Shown here one piece after another: positions 36,501 to 45,399 of a stretch of 64,000 bases of DNA. Where the stretch lies: NCBI RefSeq assembly GCF_029931775.1, contig NC_079324.1, positions 63,433,268 to 63,497,267 on the forward strand, in the 5' to 3' direction. The first letter of the stretch is position 1. Each line of letters starts with the position of its first letter. A model generated the notes under the pieces. That model was given only the letters and a program-made list of their open reading frames with translations. It did no database searches and was not told the DNA's origin. The position numbers and the translations under genes were made by a program. The DNA comes from Euleptes europaea (taxonomy: Eukaryota; Chordata; Lepidosauria; Squamata; Sphaerodactylidae).

Positions 36501-39500
36501 CTCTAACAGAGCTGTAACTTGCCCAAAGTCACCCAGCTGGCTTCGTGTGGAGGAGTGGGGAAACAAATCCAGTTCACCAGATTAGCCTCCGCCACTCATG
36601 TGGAGTGGGGGAATCAAACCTGGTTCTCCAGATCAGACTCTACCACTCCAAACCACCGCTCTTAACCACTACACCATGCTGGCTCTCCACGGTGGGTAGG
36701 AGTTCTCTTTTGGATTAGGTTCTCTCATCATTCACTCGGGGAGATAAGGAGGAATGGGGGGGGAGGGGGCTGAAAGTGGTCCACACCCTGCAATCCAAAG
36801 CCCAGACTTGACTTTGACCATTGGTCTGTTCTACTTGCCCATGCTAAGCCAGTCAGAATGGAGAGCTTCCACTGGAACTTGCCAAATCCTATCGCTTCCA
36901 CCGCATCTTCCACCATAAAAGTATCTGGAGGAGAAATCAAACACTCCAGTTAAGGGGGTTGATCTACCTGCTACGGCAGCTACAAATGGTCTGCCGTGTC
37001 GGAAACAAGTGTTTACTTTGCTCATTGATTCTACGCGCTCACTGACATCGTTGGAATCAAGATTGTCCCAGAAGTCCGCAATGGGTAGACAGGTTGGTGC
37101 ATCCCCTGAAAATAACATTGGATGCCCAACCCAAGTAGGTCAGTAGAAGGTTGGAAGTCCTGAATTTCAAAGGTCTCCAACTATGTTGTGAAGTTTAATA
37201 TCAGCTCACATGATAATAAAAAATTTGCAGCATTCAGATATCCTTTTCAAAGGTTCACATACATGCTGCTGTAATCCTTATCTACAATAGGACAATATTA
37301 TCATCCCACTATTGCAGATGGTGGAACTGAGTCTGAGAGACAGTGGTTTGCCCAAGGCCACTGGGGCATCTGTGGAGGAGGTGAGATTTCAGACAGAGAT
37401 CTCTCTTCACAGTTAATTTCCTAAGCCACTCTAGAATCATAGAGTTGAAAGGGGTCACCAGGGTCATCTAGTCCAACCCCCTGCACAATCCAGCACATTC
37501 ACAGCTACCTCCCCCCACACACCCCCAGTGACCCCTACTTCATGCCCAAAACATGGCCAAGATGCCTTCCCTCTCATTATCTGCTTAAGGTCATAGAATC
37601 AGCATTGCTGATAGATGGCCATCTGCTTAAAAACCTCCAGGGAAGGAGAGCTCACCACCTCCCAAGGAAGCCTGTTCCACTGAGGAAACTCTTTAACTGT
37701 TAGAAAATTCTTCCTAATGTCTAGATGGAAACTCTTTTGATTTAATTTCAACCCGTTGGTTATGGTCAGACCTTCTGGGGCAACAGAAAACAACTCGGCA
37801 CCCTCCTCTATATGACAGCCCTTCAAGTCCTTGAAGATGGTTATAATAGTCTCTCTCAGTCTTCTCCTCTCCAGGCTAAACGTACCCAGCTCCTTCAACC
37901 TTTCCTCATAGGACTTTCTCCAGACCCCTCACCATCTTTGTTACCCTCCTCTGGACACGTTCCAGCTTGTCTACATCTTTTTTAAATTGCGGTGCCCAAA
38001 ACTGAACACAATACTCTAGGTGAGGTCTAACCAGAGCAGAGTAAAGTGATACCATCACTACGCATAATCTGGACACGATACTTCTGTTGATAGAACCAAC
38101 CATTACTGATAGGAACAAATACCTTCCTCTGAACAAAGTCTTCCTGTCCTTCTTGTGATCTGAATTCAAAACCTTCACCTTTAAATGTTCTTTTTAAAGC
38201 ATCTGGATATTTTGCTCCTTTCTCAAGCTTGGATGCACCTTCCCTCCACTCACCATCCGTTGGATTAGCAAACTCCTTTGGCACCGTCCCGCCATCTTCA
38301 AGCTCCACAGGCTCTAACGCTGTCTGGACTCCTTCAATCTCGACTTCATGCTCGCCTGATATAGCATCCTCCTCTGATCGGGAGCTCTCCCCTGTGCGAC
38401 GGAACTTGACCACCCTGGTGATGTGGAAATGAGGGTTAAAGCCTGCTGTGGACGCTCAGAAGAAGCGGGGGCCCAATACAGGGAGGTGTGGGCATTTCCA
38501 TGAAACTCTATTGAAGGAGTTGGTTTGGAACCACAAAGCTATTAACAGACTGGACCCCACAAGAGATCCCTTCTTCTGTCCCACTGGAAGCAACTCCAGC
38601 CAGTCAGTCTCAATCTCTAATCTGATAACTAAACTTTTTTTTTTTTTTACAAAAATACAAATCAGTCTTCCAAAAGACACCAATCTTTTAAAACCTGCTT
38701 TGATTGTTCTTTCCAGACATGATCTGTACACTCAAACTACCTTGTCCTCAGAGAAACACAGACTAGCAATGTTGAAATAAATACAAATGTTTTGCATTTG
38801 GAAGGAATCTTCAAGCCTGGTTTTCAGAAGACATAAATTAAAGGTTTACTGGAACCCATTTGAACTGAGAAAGCAAAATACAGCTGATTGCAAACTGTCT
38901 GATTTTCTAGCCAGATCTACTTAGGACTAATACCATTGATGCCAAAGAAATCCATTAATGTCCCTTAGTGATTCTTGCCTTGCAAACAATCTTTATTCGT
39001 GACACATCTTTGTGTGTGGGGGGGATTCATTGGCATGCACTACAAACCTCACAGCTTTGAAACCGAGATGATGATGCATTTGCTGAAGGGAAAAGGACCC
39101 TTGATGGAGAGCCAAGTTAGGGATCCTCCTCATGTGACAAAAACCGTCAGCACACAGCAAAGCAAATCACAAAACAAAGGTTATGATTTTCGCACAGACT
39201 CTGACAGCCAGACAGAAGGCGGCTCAGCAAATTTGAACCCCTGCAGTTGTGTGGGTGTTGCCGCTTGCTGCAGCCATCCAAGGAGGGAGAGTTCCCCCCT
39301 GTGCAGTAGGGCGCGTTCTCCAAAGCCCACAGTTCCCAGTGGGACCCCCCCACACACACACACACATGCACTTGTGAATCTCTCCACAAAGCTGCATTTT
39401 GCAGGGGAAAGCAGAGAGATTGCCACTATTCCTGGAGGAACCAGACCGCCAGAAGGAAAAGATGTCTTGCGTGCAGGGACGAGAGATTCCGCTCAGCTGC

Positions 39501-39932
39501 GAATGCTTTGAGAGAGAGGGTCGATTTCCCTTTAAGCCCCCCCTTTCAAAAACGAGCAAGCACACCAGCAAATAACCCCCCCCCCTTCCTGGCTTTTAAA
39601 ACAGAAAATTAAACCGAGCAAGCCTTGGCCCAGCCAGGGTCAGGGATGGGGATCCTGAGCAGGCGGGCAAGGAAAATGGCCCTGGCTCCCCGTGGGCCCT
39701 GGGCATTGTTCAGGCTGGCGCTCCTTCAGAACAGAGGGCGGGGGTGGAGGGGGGGGAAGCGCCCTCCTTGCAAGGGGGTCTTGCAGGTCCCCTCCTTGCA
39801 AGGGGGTCTTGCAGGTCCCCTCCTTGCAAGGGGGTCTTGCAAGGGGGTCTTGCAGGCTGTGCGGACCCTGGCTTCCCCCCCCACCCCGGTTACTCACGGC
39901 AGCTGCCGGAGCTGGAACAAATCTTCCTCCAT
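24573..39932 (-). CDS. SVOP: Synaptic vesicle 2-related protein, complete, 16 exons
   Basis: Major-facilitator transporter-like protein of synaptic vesicles; its substrate is not established. Exons, 5' to 3' on the minus strand: 39932-39898, 38414-38254, 36924-36839, 36315-36217, 34871-34800, 33828-33704, 32218-32155, 31018-30893, 30774-30646, 30432-30359, 29469-29393, 28213-28106, 27485-27374, 26577-26496, 25601-25512, 24764-24573. They join in frame to 543 aa (human about 548 from memory). The protein opens [12 protein letters not shown], then an acidic cytosolic tail of about 80 residues, then 12 expected membrane segments. MFS motif A appears twice ([11 protein letters not shown] near 141-151 and DRIGRKKT), and the sugar-porter-like motifs PESARYD and PIETKGRG are present. 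All introns are GT-AG except intron 3, which needs a GC donor. Introns hold CR1, L2, SINE and MITE copies. Confidence 0.97.
24853..25076 (-). mobile_element. CR1 LINE 3' end (left half of inverted pair)
   Basis: CR1 3' region in minus orientation, tail outward at 24853. Its truncated 5' side abuts the next element. In the last SVOP intron. Confidence 0.85.
25077..25395 (+). mobile_element. CR1 LINE 3' end (right half of inverted pair)
   Basis: The same CR1 region in plus orientation, ending GATTCTATGATTCTA. It is inverted relative to the previous entry, and the pair could form a hairpin of about 200 bases. Confidence 0.85.
26121..26334 (-). mobile_element. GTTGCC-family MITE
   Basis: One end worn, the other reads TTGGCCACCCTA. 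In SVOP intron 14. Confidence 0.75.
26870..26950 (+). mobile_element. LINE 3' tail fragment
   Basis: Typical reptile LINE end: GCCGCCCTGAGCCCGGC, GGCAGGATATAAAT, then an AATAAA-type simple tail. Confidence 0.55.
28220..29392. other. SVOP intron 11, no other feature seen
   Basis: Between SVOP exons 12 and 11. Open frames up to 133 aa occur on both strands without family resemblance. No repeat family recognised. Confidence 0.4.
29655..30350. repeat. Direct repeat pair of about 90 bases in SVOP intron 10
   Basis: 29655-29745 and 30256-30350 share GAATATTTGGGGG, CAATGATGGAGTTAATG (one mismatch) and AAGGATTAAAC. The second copy runs into the SVOP exon 10 donor region at 30359. Confidence 0.8.
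31344..31550 (+). mobile_element. AGTGGTAGAGC-family tRNA SINE
   Basis: B box GGTTCAATCCC, body AGTTAAAGGGACTA, end GGCAGCTTCATGTGTTC. In SVOP intron 7. Confidence 0.85.
32344..32640 (-). repeat. CTTATGTTCTTAT repeat, longer copy
   Basis: Minus-orientation copy extending further than others, through TCTCCTCCATAAACATGTCC. Confidence 0.75.
33370..33640 (+). repeat. Diverged CTTATG-type repeat
   Basis: Contains GGAAGTAACATCAGGGGAAG and GCCTGATCCTGCCAGGCTC, a diverged relative of the repeat at 2.3 kb. Sits about 60 bases from SVOP exon 6 (33704). Confidence 0.6.
33875..34176 (+). mobile_element. GTGGTTAAGAGC-family SINE
   Basis: Full-length copy with a duplicated GTGGTTAAGAGC head, preceded by a short GA run. 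Confidence 0.85.
34189..34388 (+). mobile_element. Second tRNA-like SINE family
   Basis: Head GAGGTGCAGAGGTTAGAGTA, middle CTACCTCACAGGGCCATTGG, end GGCTGGGATAAAAATGTAA; follows the previous SINE directly. Confidence 0.65.
35255..35935 (+). mobile_element. L2-type LINE 3' fragment
   Basis: Encodes [16 protein letters not shown], typical of the L2/CR1-clade reverse transcriptase tail, then [14 protein letters not shown]-like text in a decayed frame. It closes with a 3' end in AAATAAAATAAATGAATA. In SVOP intron 4. Confidence 0.8.
35990..36090 (+). repeat. GA/GGAG-rich microsatellite
   Basis: Purine-only run of GGAG, GAGA and GATG units, imperfect, about 100 bases. Confidence 0.85.
36375..36687 (-). 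mobile_element. GTGGTTAAGAGC-family SINE
   Basis: Minus-orientation copy beginning 60 bases upstream (on the gene strand) of SVOP exon 4. Confidence 0.85.
36837..36838 (-). other. Non-canonical GC splice donor, SVOP intron 3
   Basis: SVOP exon 3 must end after the Trp codon of GLAW, at residue 94, to stay in frame with exon 4, which begins MADAMEMM after an AG at 36317-36316. The intron then begins GCAAGT on the minus strand, matching the consensus of the known minor GC-AG class. The nearest GT, four bases further on, would shift the frame. Confidence 0.8.
37431..38048 (-). mobile_element. CR1 LINE 3' end, longest copy
   Basis: Encodes [34 protein letters not shown] and LDIRKNFLT, the CR1 ORF2 C-terminus, then the 3' UTR and tail. 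About 620 bases, 5'-truncated and degraded. In SVOP intron 2, about 200 bases past exon 2. Confidence 0.92.
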
Positions 39933-40340
39933 GGCAAAGGCGGAGCCGGAGGCGCCTCTCGCATCGCTCTTGCAGGGCCGGGGAGGGGCGGCCGGGAGGC
40001 GCGGCGGGTTCAGGAGCTCCGGCTGCTGGACAGCTCCCGCGGCCGGCCGGCGGGGAGGGCCGGAGCCGGGCGGGGCGGAGGCGAGCGGCCGCCCAGCCCT
40101 TCCCCCCTGGGCCAATGGGTCGGGGGGCTGGTCCCTCTGGCCTGGGGGGCTCAGGAGCTCCAGCCCTGCAGCAGGGGGGCAGGGGGGCGAGGGGCAGGGG
40201 GGCTCCCCAGGGCAGGCAGGCAGCCAAGAGCCAGGGATGTGTCAGCTCAACGTTGCAAGCGACGTGGCAACATTATGCAACCTTTCTGGGGCGTCCCCTG
40301 GGCAGGATCTCCGTTCCTCCCGTGGGTGCGCTTTCCCGTG
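39640..40340 (-). promoter_or_regulatory. CpG-rich 5' region of SVOP
   Basis: A strongly GC- and CpG-rich block surrounds SVOP exon 1 (39932-39898), in contrast to the AT-richer flanks. An inverted CCAAT box (CCAAT on the plus strand at 40112-40116) lies about 180 bases upstream of the start codon. This is typical of a CpG-island promoter without a TATA box. The transcription start is not resolvable. Confidence 0.65.
39757..39870. repeat. Short minisatellite next to SVOP exon 1 donor
   Basis: A unit of about 28 bases built from CCTTGCAAGG, GGGTCTTGCA and GGTCCCC repeats roughly three and a half times, ending about 25 bases before the SVOP exon 1 donor (39897-39892). The CCTTGCAAGG core is palindromic. 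The array lies in intron 1 within the CpG island. Confidence 0.8.
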
Positions 40341-40850
40341 ACTCAAGCAGCTTGCCCCCGTCTTTTTGCAACAGGGGAAAGTGCCGGGGTTAGTGGGCAA
40401 GGGTTCCTGGGATCCAGCCCCATGCATCCAACGGGAAAGGTCCATGTATTCTGGCTAGGGCCTTTTCAAGACGGCGGATGGAAAGTCCGCCTGCCCAGGG
40501 GCTTAGTGAGGGCGGCAGGCCGGGCAGAGTGGTGCTGTTGCCGTTTCTCATTGGCCCTGTGTGGGCAGCCTAACATAGTACAGCTCATTAGGCCCCTGAA
40601 TATTGCTGGTAGGGGGATGAAAGGAATCAGAGATGGGTGGCACTGGGCACTGCAGCGAGTTTATTTCGTTTGCAAAGGAGCTTCTGAGAAGGTGCAGTCT
40701 ATCTGAGCTGTGAGAACGTGGACCTGAAGAAGCAGTTTCCTTCAAGAGCCACAACTATAGTAATTCTCCCTGCTGCTGGATTTTGGGGGCAGAGGGCTAG
40801 GAACTGGGCTTAGAACCCTGAGGTGTAAAATGGGGGTCACTTGTGAGAAA
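40341..40850. other. SVOP upstream flank
   Basis: Falls off in CpG content. Long open frames here are a by-product of GC richness. No gene or repeat recognised. Confidence 0.45.
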
Positions 40851-40864
40851 ATATGCTCAGGGTC

Positions 40865-41300
40865 ATGCTGCATGCCTTGCTGGCTTGTAACTCTCATTGG
40901 CATTCACTGAGAACGCCATTCGAAACTCCTCCCATATTGTCTGGCCACCAGTTAAGTTCTGCCTCTCGTGTCCTGTTATCTGTGCCTTCACAGGTAAGGT
41001 GGGTGGCGACTAGATACAAGGCCTTTTCTGTGGTGGCACCCCTTGAGGCTCACCTGGTGCCCTACCTCACTGACTTTCACGTGCCTACCCAAAACATTTT
41101 TTTTTTTAACCCAGGCTTTTTATCAGGGGCTTTATTTTTCCAGCTGTTTTGATCTTTTTCAGGTCTGATGACAGTTTTATTCTGTTTTTAGGCCCTTGGG
41201 CTTGTTTTAATGACTTGTTGTTTTTATACTGATAACATTGTTTTAATGGTAAGCTGCTTTGAGCAGGACACTGGAGACATCACTCCTAAATAATAAAATA
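40865..41300 (+). mobile_element. LINE 3' UTR fragment (L2/CR1 clade)
   Basis: Contains AAGGCCTTTTCTGTGGTGGC and GGTAAGCTGCTTTGAGCAG followed by an AATAATAAAATAA tail, a typical reptile LINE end. Confidence 0.6.
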
Positions 41301-41329
41301 ATTGAAATGCTTCTGTACTGTAGCAGCAG

Positions 41330-41545
41330 CTAATGTATTGTGAGCCATGAAGACCCCAGATTCAAATGTCACCTCTGCCAAGATCTCACTGGGTGAGCTG
41401 CAGTCTCTCACACACACCCTCTCCATCTGTAAAATTATAATACCAGACTACCTTACAAGGTCATATTTAGCACATCCTAAACTACATAAAATATTTAAAA
41501 TAAAGTGCTGTAGAAATGCCAAGTATTATTATGCTTATTATCTGG
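41330..41545 (+). mobile_element. MIR-like CORE SINE, diverged
   Basis: Resembles MIR in order: a CCAGATTCAAATGTCACC B-box region, CTCTCCATCTGTAAAAT, TACCTTACAAGGTCAT and AAAGTGCTGTAGAAATGCCA before TATTATTATG. Old and diverged. Confidence 0.6.
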
Positions 41546-41764
41546 GAGGATATGGAGTTGAGTTAATCCCTATCAGGTGCCACAGTCAAATGTGAACAGA
41601 ATAGGATACACACACACCCTGAGACTGTGTGGTCCCGGCAACAGTGTTGAAATGTTTGCAAGGGGAGCCAGTTCTTAAAGCGAACACTGGAATGTGTCAT
41701 TTTCATAAGCAGTTTTCAAAACTTGAAATGCAAAAAGAACTGGGTGGTGGTGGTTGAAGTGTAA

Positions 41765-41875
41765 TATAGTGCTGGATTGTTTTACTTATTTATGGCCCAC
41801 TTTTCTTCCCAATGGGGACCCAAAGCAGCTTATATCATTCTCCTTTCCTCCATTTTTATCCTCACATTTTCATCC
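41765..41875 (-). mobile_element. SINE/LINE tail fragment
   Basis: The minus strand reads AAGCTGCTTTGGGTCCCC and GGGCCATAAATAAGT, a common reptile retroposon tail. Confidence 0.55.
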
Positions 41876-42284
41876 TGTGATATTCTGTTTTGCACTGCTA
41901 GTGGATTGTAATTTATTGTGAGGCGCGTCTTCATTTTTCCTTTAAGGGTATTTCCGCCTTCAGGAAGCAGAATATTAAAACAAATCTTGTATACTGCCTT
42001 GATAAATCAAGGACCCCACTCCACCTGCCTCTGCCATTTATCGTATAAGTTGCGGAACTTTTATTTTCAGACTACAGCTATTAAGGCTAAATGGCTTCCT
42101 TGCAAGCTCTTCCTTGCTTATTTGCCTCATTTGTTCTTTTCTTTTCAAGAGGCACTTGACTTTATGATAAAGCAATCAAGCAGCTTTTTGTGAAAGAAAG
42201 CATTACCTGGAATGTGGCAGGTAGAGTGAATAAGCTTATACAGGGTAGTTACAGGTCCAAATCTTGGCTCAGTTTTGAAATGCC

Positions 42285-42470
42285 AGGGGGGCCTTGAGTT
42301 GACTCAAGGGTTTTTCAAGGTAAGAGATGAGAAAAGGTAGGCTGCCATTATTGTCTGCCTCTGCAAAGCAACCCTCAACTTCCTTGGTGGTCTCCCATTC
42401 AAGTACTAATCAGGGCTGACCCTGCTGTGCTTCAGAGAACTAACAAGATCAGGCTAGCCTGGCCCTTCTT
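42285..42470 (-). mobile_element. 5S rRNA-derived SINE, diverged
   Basis: The minus strand reads like 5S rRNA over its internal promoter: CTGATTAGTACTTGAATGGG and GAGACCACCAAGGAAGTTG. The BovB-like 3' part is decayed. Confidence 0.75.
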
Positions 42471-42770
42471 TACCAGTGGAGCACGCTGGTTGGGGCAGCA
42501 AAGTGACACTTGATTGTAAGGCAGAGTCTTTCTGCAAAACTGTATGCATTTATTTAAATGGGCAAGGAACCTACTATCAGCCAGCCCTTGCTTTCCCATA
42601 GGCACTCATTTTGTATCAAATGTATATCACATTATAAGACTGGTAAAATATAAGCTTCCTTGTTCGGGTGGCAAATCTAGAGTTTTACTGTATAACGACT
42701 CTGAAAACCGTAAAATTAGGAAACTATATTTCTGTGCTATATGGTGGTTTGTCATTTTCTGCCTCCTTAT

Positions 42771-43150
42771 CCCAACGTTGGGCGCCAATGTTGTGACCCA
42801 AAATTGTCTACAGAGTCCAATGAAAGACAATTGAAAGGAAGTTGGATGAATTTACAGCTCATTTATTTGATCAAAAAAAGTGCAGCTGGGTGGACAAAAT
42901 CAAGACTAGCAGTCGAGACAATGCCACCCAGGGCGGAGCTAAAGCAAGCATCTTTATAGACTTTCAGCATTCCAACTCAATAAAGATACAACTGAGAACA
43001 TCCGATTTTCTGTCATCATTACCTAATTTAGCTTCTACTGTGCCTGCTTGCCCTTCGATACATTTAAGAATGAAAGCTTTATTCACAGGCACAGAGAGAA
43101 GGGAGGGGGGTTGGGGCTTTCATGTCTACTCTATTCTCGTGTGCATCTGA
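42771..43150 (-). mobile_element. Endogenous retrovirus fossil: LTR plus Lys-type primer site
   Basis: The minus strand has an LTR with an AATAAA (near 42868) and a CA end at 42789. One base later comes TGGCGCCCAACGTTGGG (42787-42771), a tRNA-Lys-type primer-binding site. The LTR start near 43150 is uncertain. No coding body remains, so this is a broken remnant of a class II-like (betaretrovirus-like) element. Confidence 0.65.
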
Positions 43151-43167
43151 ACGGTGCAGGTTATGAA

Positions 43168-43335
43168 TACCTGGGCACAACAGTCTCCCATCCAAATACT
43201 TGCCAGGGTCGAGGCTGAGAGTGTGTCTGGCCCAAGGTCACCCAGCAAGCTTCCGTGGCACAAGCGGAAATTTGAACCTGGGTCTCCAAGGTCCTAGTCT
43301 GACACCTTAACCACTATACCACATTGGCTCCCTTC
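43168..43335 (-). mobile_element. tRNA-derived SINE, minus orientation
   Basis: The minus strand has a GTATAGTGGTTAAGG head, a GGTTCAAATTTCC-like B box and GGTGACCTTGGGCCAGACA. Adjoins the LTR fossil. Confidence 0.7.
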
Positions 43336-43425
43336 TGTGCTATATATGGATACGTTTTAGGCAACTGGGCATTTAGAAAGAAGCAGAGGAGAGGATCCTA
43401 AAAAACTGGGATAAGCAGGCCAGCC

Positions 43426-43598
43426 AGGTTGCCAACATCCATGTGGGGCCTGGAGTTTTCTTGGAGTTCCCTTGGAGGAAATGGCAACTTCAGAGGGTGG
43501 CCTGTATGCATCACATTCCTTCTCCTACCCAAACTGTGCCCTTTCCAGGCAATGACCTCAAATCTCCAGAATTCCCCAAGCCAGAGCTGCCAGTTCTA
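43426..43598 (-). mobile_element. GTTGCC-family MITE, shortened
   Basis: Both ends recognisable; the centre is missing about 40 bases relative to full copies. Confidence 0.7.
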
Positions 43599-43718
43599 GC
43601 CACGAGACCCTAGCATTTGTCACCAGGACTGTAATTCTTCTACCTGAACCGCTGGAATTCTGTCATCTTGGACACTTTTAAATTGCATTTTTTAAAAATG
43701 AATAAGCAGCAGGTCACT

Positions 43719-43934
43719 TAGGGTTGCCAGGTCCCTCTTCACCATCGGTGGGAGGTTTTTGGGGCGGAGCCTGAGGAGGGCGGGGTTTGGGGAGGGGAGG
43801 GACTTCAGTGCCATAGAGTCCAATGGCCAAAGCAGCCATTTTCTCCAGGGGAACTGATCTCTATCGGCTGGAGTTTGGAGATCAGTTGTAATAGCAGGAG
43901 ATCTCCAGCTATTACCTGGAGGTTGGCAACACTG
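43719..43934 (+). mobile_element. GTTGCC-family MITE, full length
   Basis: Starts TAGGGTTGCCAGG, ends GGTTGGCAACAC. Flanks AGGTCACT (43711-43718) and GGGTCACT (43935-43942) match 7 of 8. Confidence 0.88.
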
Positions 43935-44089
43935 GGGTCACTGGAAATTAATGATATATTTGTAGGCTAATTAACAAATACTATTCTATGCATGTTTACT
44001 CAGAAGTAGGACTTACTGCCAAGTAAAGATGCTTAGCAGCTACAGTCTACAAATAAAAGGCTTGGAAAGCAATTCTTCACCTAGTTCCT

Positions 44090-44326
44090 GTGTGTGTGTG
44101 TGTGTGTGTGTAAAGTGCTGTCTCAAGTTGCAGCCGACTTATGGCGACCCCCTTTTGGGGGTTTTCATGGCAAGAGACTAACAGAGGTGGTTTGCCAGTG
44201 CCTTCCTCTGCACAGCAACCCTGGTATTCCTTGGTGGTCTCCCATCCAAATACTAACCAGGGCCGACCCTGCTTAGCTTCTGAGATCTGACAAGATCAGG
44301 CTAGCCTGGGCCATCCAGGTCAGGGC
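44090..44326 (-). mobile_element. 5S rRNA-derived SINE with BovB-like tail and perfect target duplication
   Basis: The minus strand begins with a 5S-like head including AGCTAAGCAGGGTCGG and GTTAGTATTTGGATGGGAG (A-box and C-box regions of the 5S internal promoter). It ends with GCCATAAGTCGGCTGCAACT, as in BovB 3' ends, and a CA run. A 12-bp direct repeat CACCTAGTTCCT flanks it (44078-44089 and 44327-44338). Confidence 0.9.
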
Positions 44327-44399
44327 CACCTAGTTCCTAGGAGCGTTAAACAACAACCCAACATAGGCAAACTAGGAATCCATGAATGAAGTGCATTTA

Positions 44400-44700
44400 T
44401 GATGTGTCTTAGATAGCGAGTTTCATTGTATTTCAGTCACTCAAGGGTTAAATTGTTTGTAACCAAGATCAAAAGGGGATGTAACCTACAGCATGTGTCA
44501 ACAGCTATTTAAATTGTTTGTGACCAGATCAAAAGGGGATGTAACCTACAGTATGTTTCAACGAGCTATTTTCTTACCATGTGAAGATGTGAAGCTGTAG
44601 ATACTCCCAGCTATAAATCTGGGATAGTGATAGGGAACGTAGGACGTAGTCAGGAGTTTGTTATTTTAAACTCGAGTTACCCTTCCCTGATGTTAGTAAG
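44400..44700 (+). repeat. Tandem 61-base duplication, LTR U3-like
   Basis: Two copies (from 44450 and from 44511) share AAATTGTTTGT, GATCAAAAGGGGATGTAACC and CAGCTATTT-like ends. They are followed by a TATA-like GCTATAAATC. Direct repeats before a TATA box recall an LTR enhancer. The solo LTR at 44701 is inserted just after; the outer limits of this older piece are unclear. Confidence 0.5.
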
Positions 44701-45144
44701 TGATATGGCAAACAAGGGTTCGTGGGGGGAGAGAGAGACCTGAGATCAATATTTCAAGAAAACAGTTTATTTGCAGCTGCTGACTCAGAGGCCCTAATGG
44801 GCAGAAATCTCTGAGCCCCGATCATACTGAGGAAGGGATATTTATCCAAATTCAAGATATGACAACCCATCAACATTCAGGGTAGGCCGATAGCACTCCA
44901 GACATAGAGGTGGTGCAGTACAGTTCAGTTCTATCCAGTTTCTCCTATCAATGTTTATAGTTCACTCTGACTCTCCATGACTCTTAACCCACTTCCTTAG
45001 CACACAGACATACAGGGATATTCTGCCCAGCAACAAGCTGTTCCCTGGCTGTCCTAATACATTTGACAGAAAGGAAAAGAGATTATTACAAATTGCTAAA
45101 TCAGTGGATCTTCCGTAGTCAGGGGAAGTCTACCTGCTGTCACA
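44701..45144 (-). mobile_element. Solo LTR of an endogenous retrovirus (fossil)
   Basis: On the minus strand it starts TGTGACAGCAGG, contains a TATA-like GATAAATATC and an AATAAA, and ends with CA. Four-base direct repeats TAAG flank it (44697-44700 and 45145-45148). It has no internal coding part, as expected after LTR-LTR recombination. The 4-bp duplication suggests a gammaretrovirus-like family. Confidence 0.75.
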
Positions 45145-45399
45145 TAAGCAAAATTGATTTTTGCTAAGAGAACAGACGGCGAGTCTTTATTGTGTGCGCG
45201 CCACCTTCATAAGCTTCTACCCCTAATACCATTAGTATTCTACGACCCATTTCCTCTGACAAGGGTATTAATTCCCATCAATTTAAGCAAATCAGGAATG
45301 CGTCCCTCACTCCCCTCCCACCCACCCCCCTTAGGACAACCAGCCAGCACAGGACGACTCCTCCCCTTGCAGAGGGAGCCAAGCTGGCAGACTTTCGTT

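Noticed and set aside
39744-40706. 320-aa open frame on the plus strand
   Set aside because: It lies in the CpG island across SVOP exon 1 on the other strand. Its glycine/arginine-rich composition is what GC-rich DNA gives in a stop-poor frame, with no family resemblance.
44230-44326. Functional 5S rRNA gene
   Set aside because: Only part of 5S is present, with substitutions and a BovB-like tail plus target duplications, so it is a SINE.
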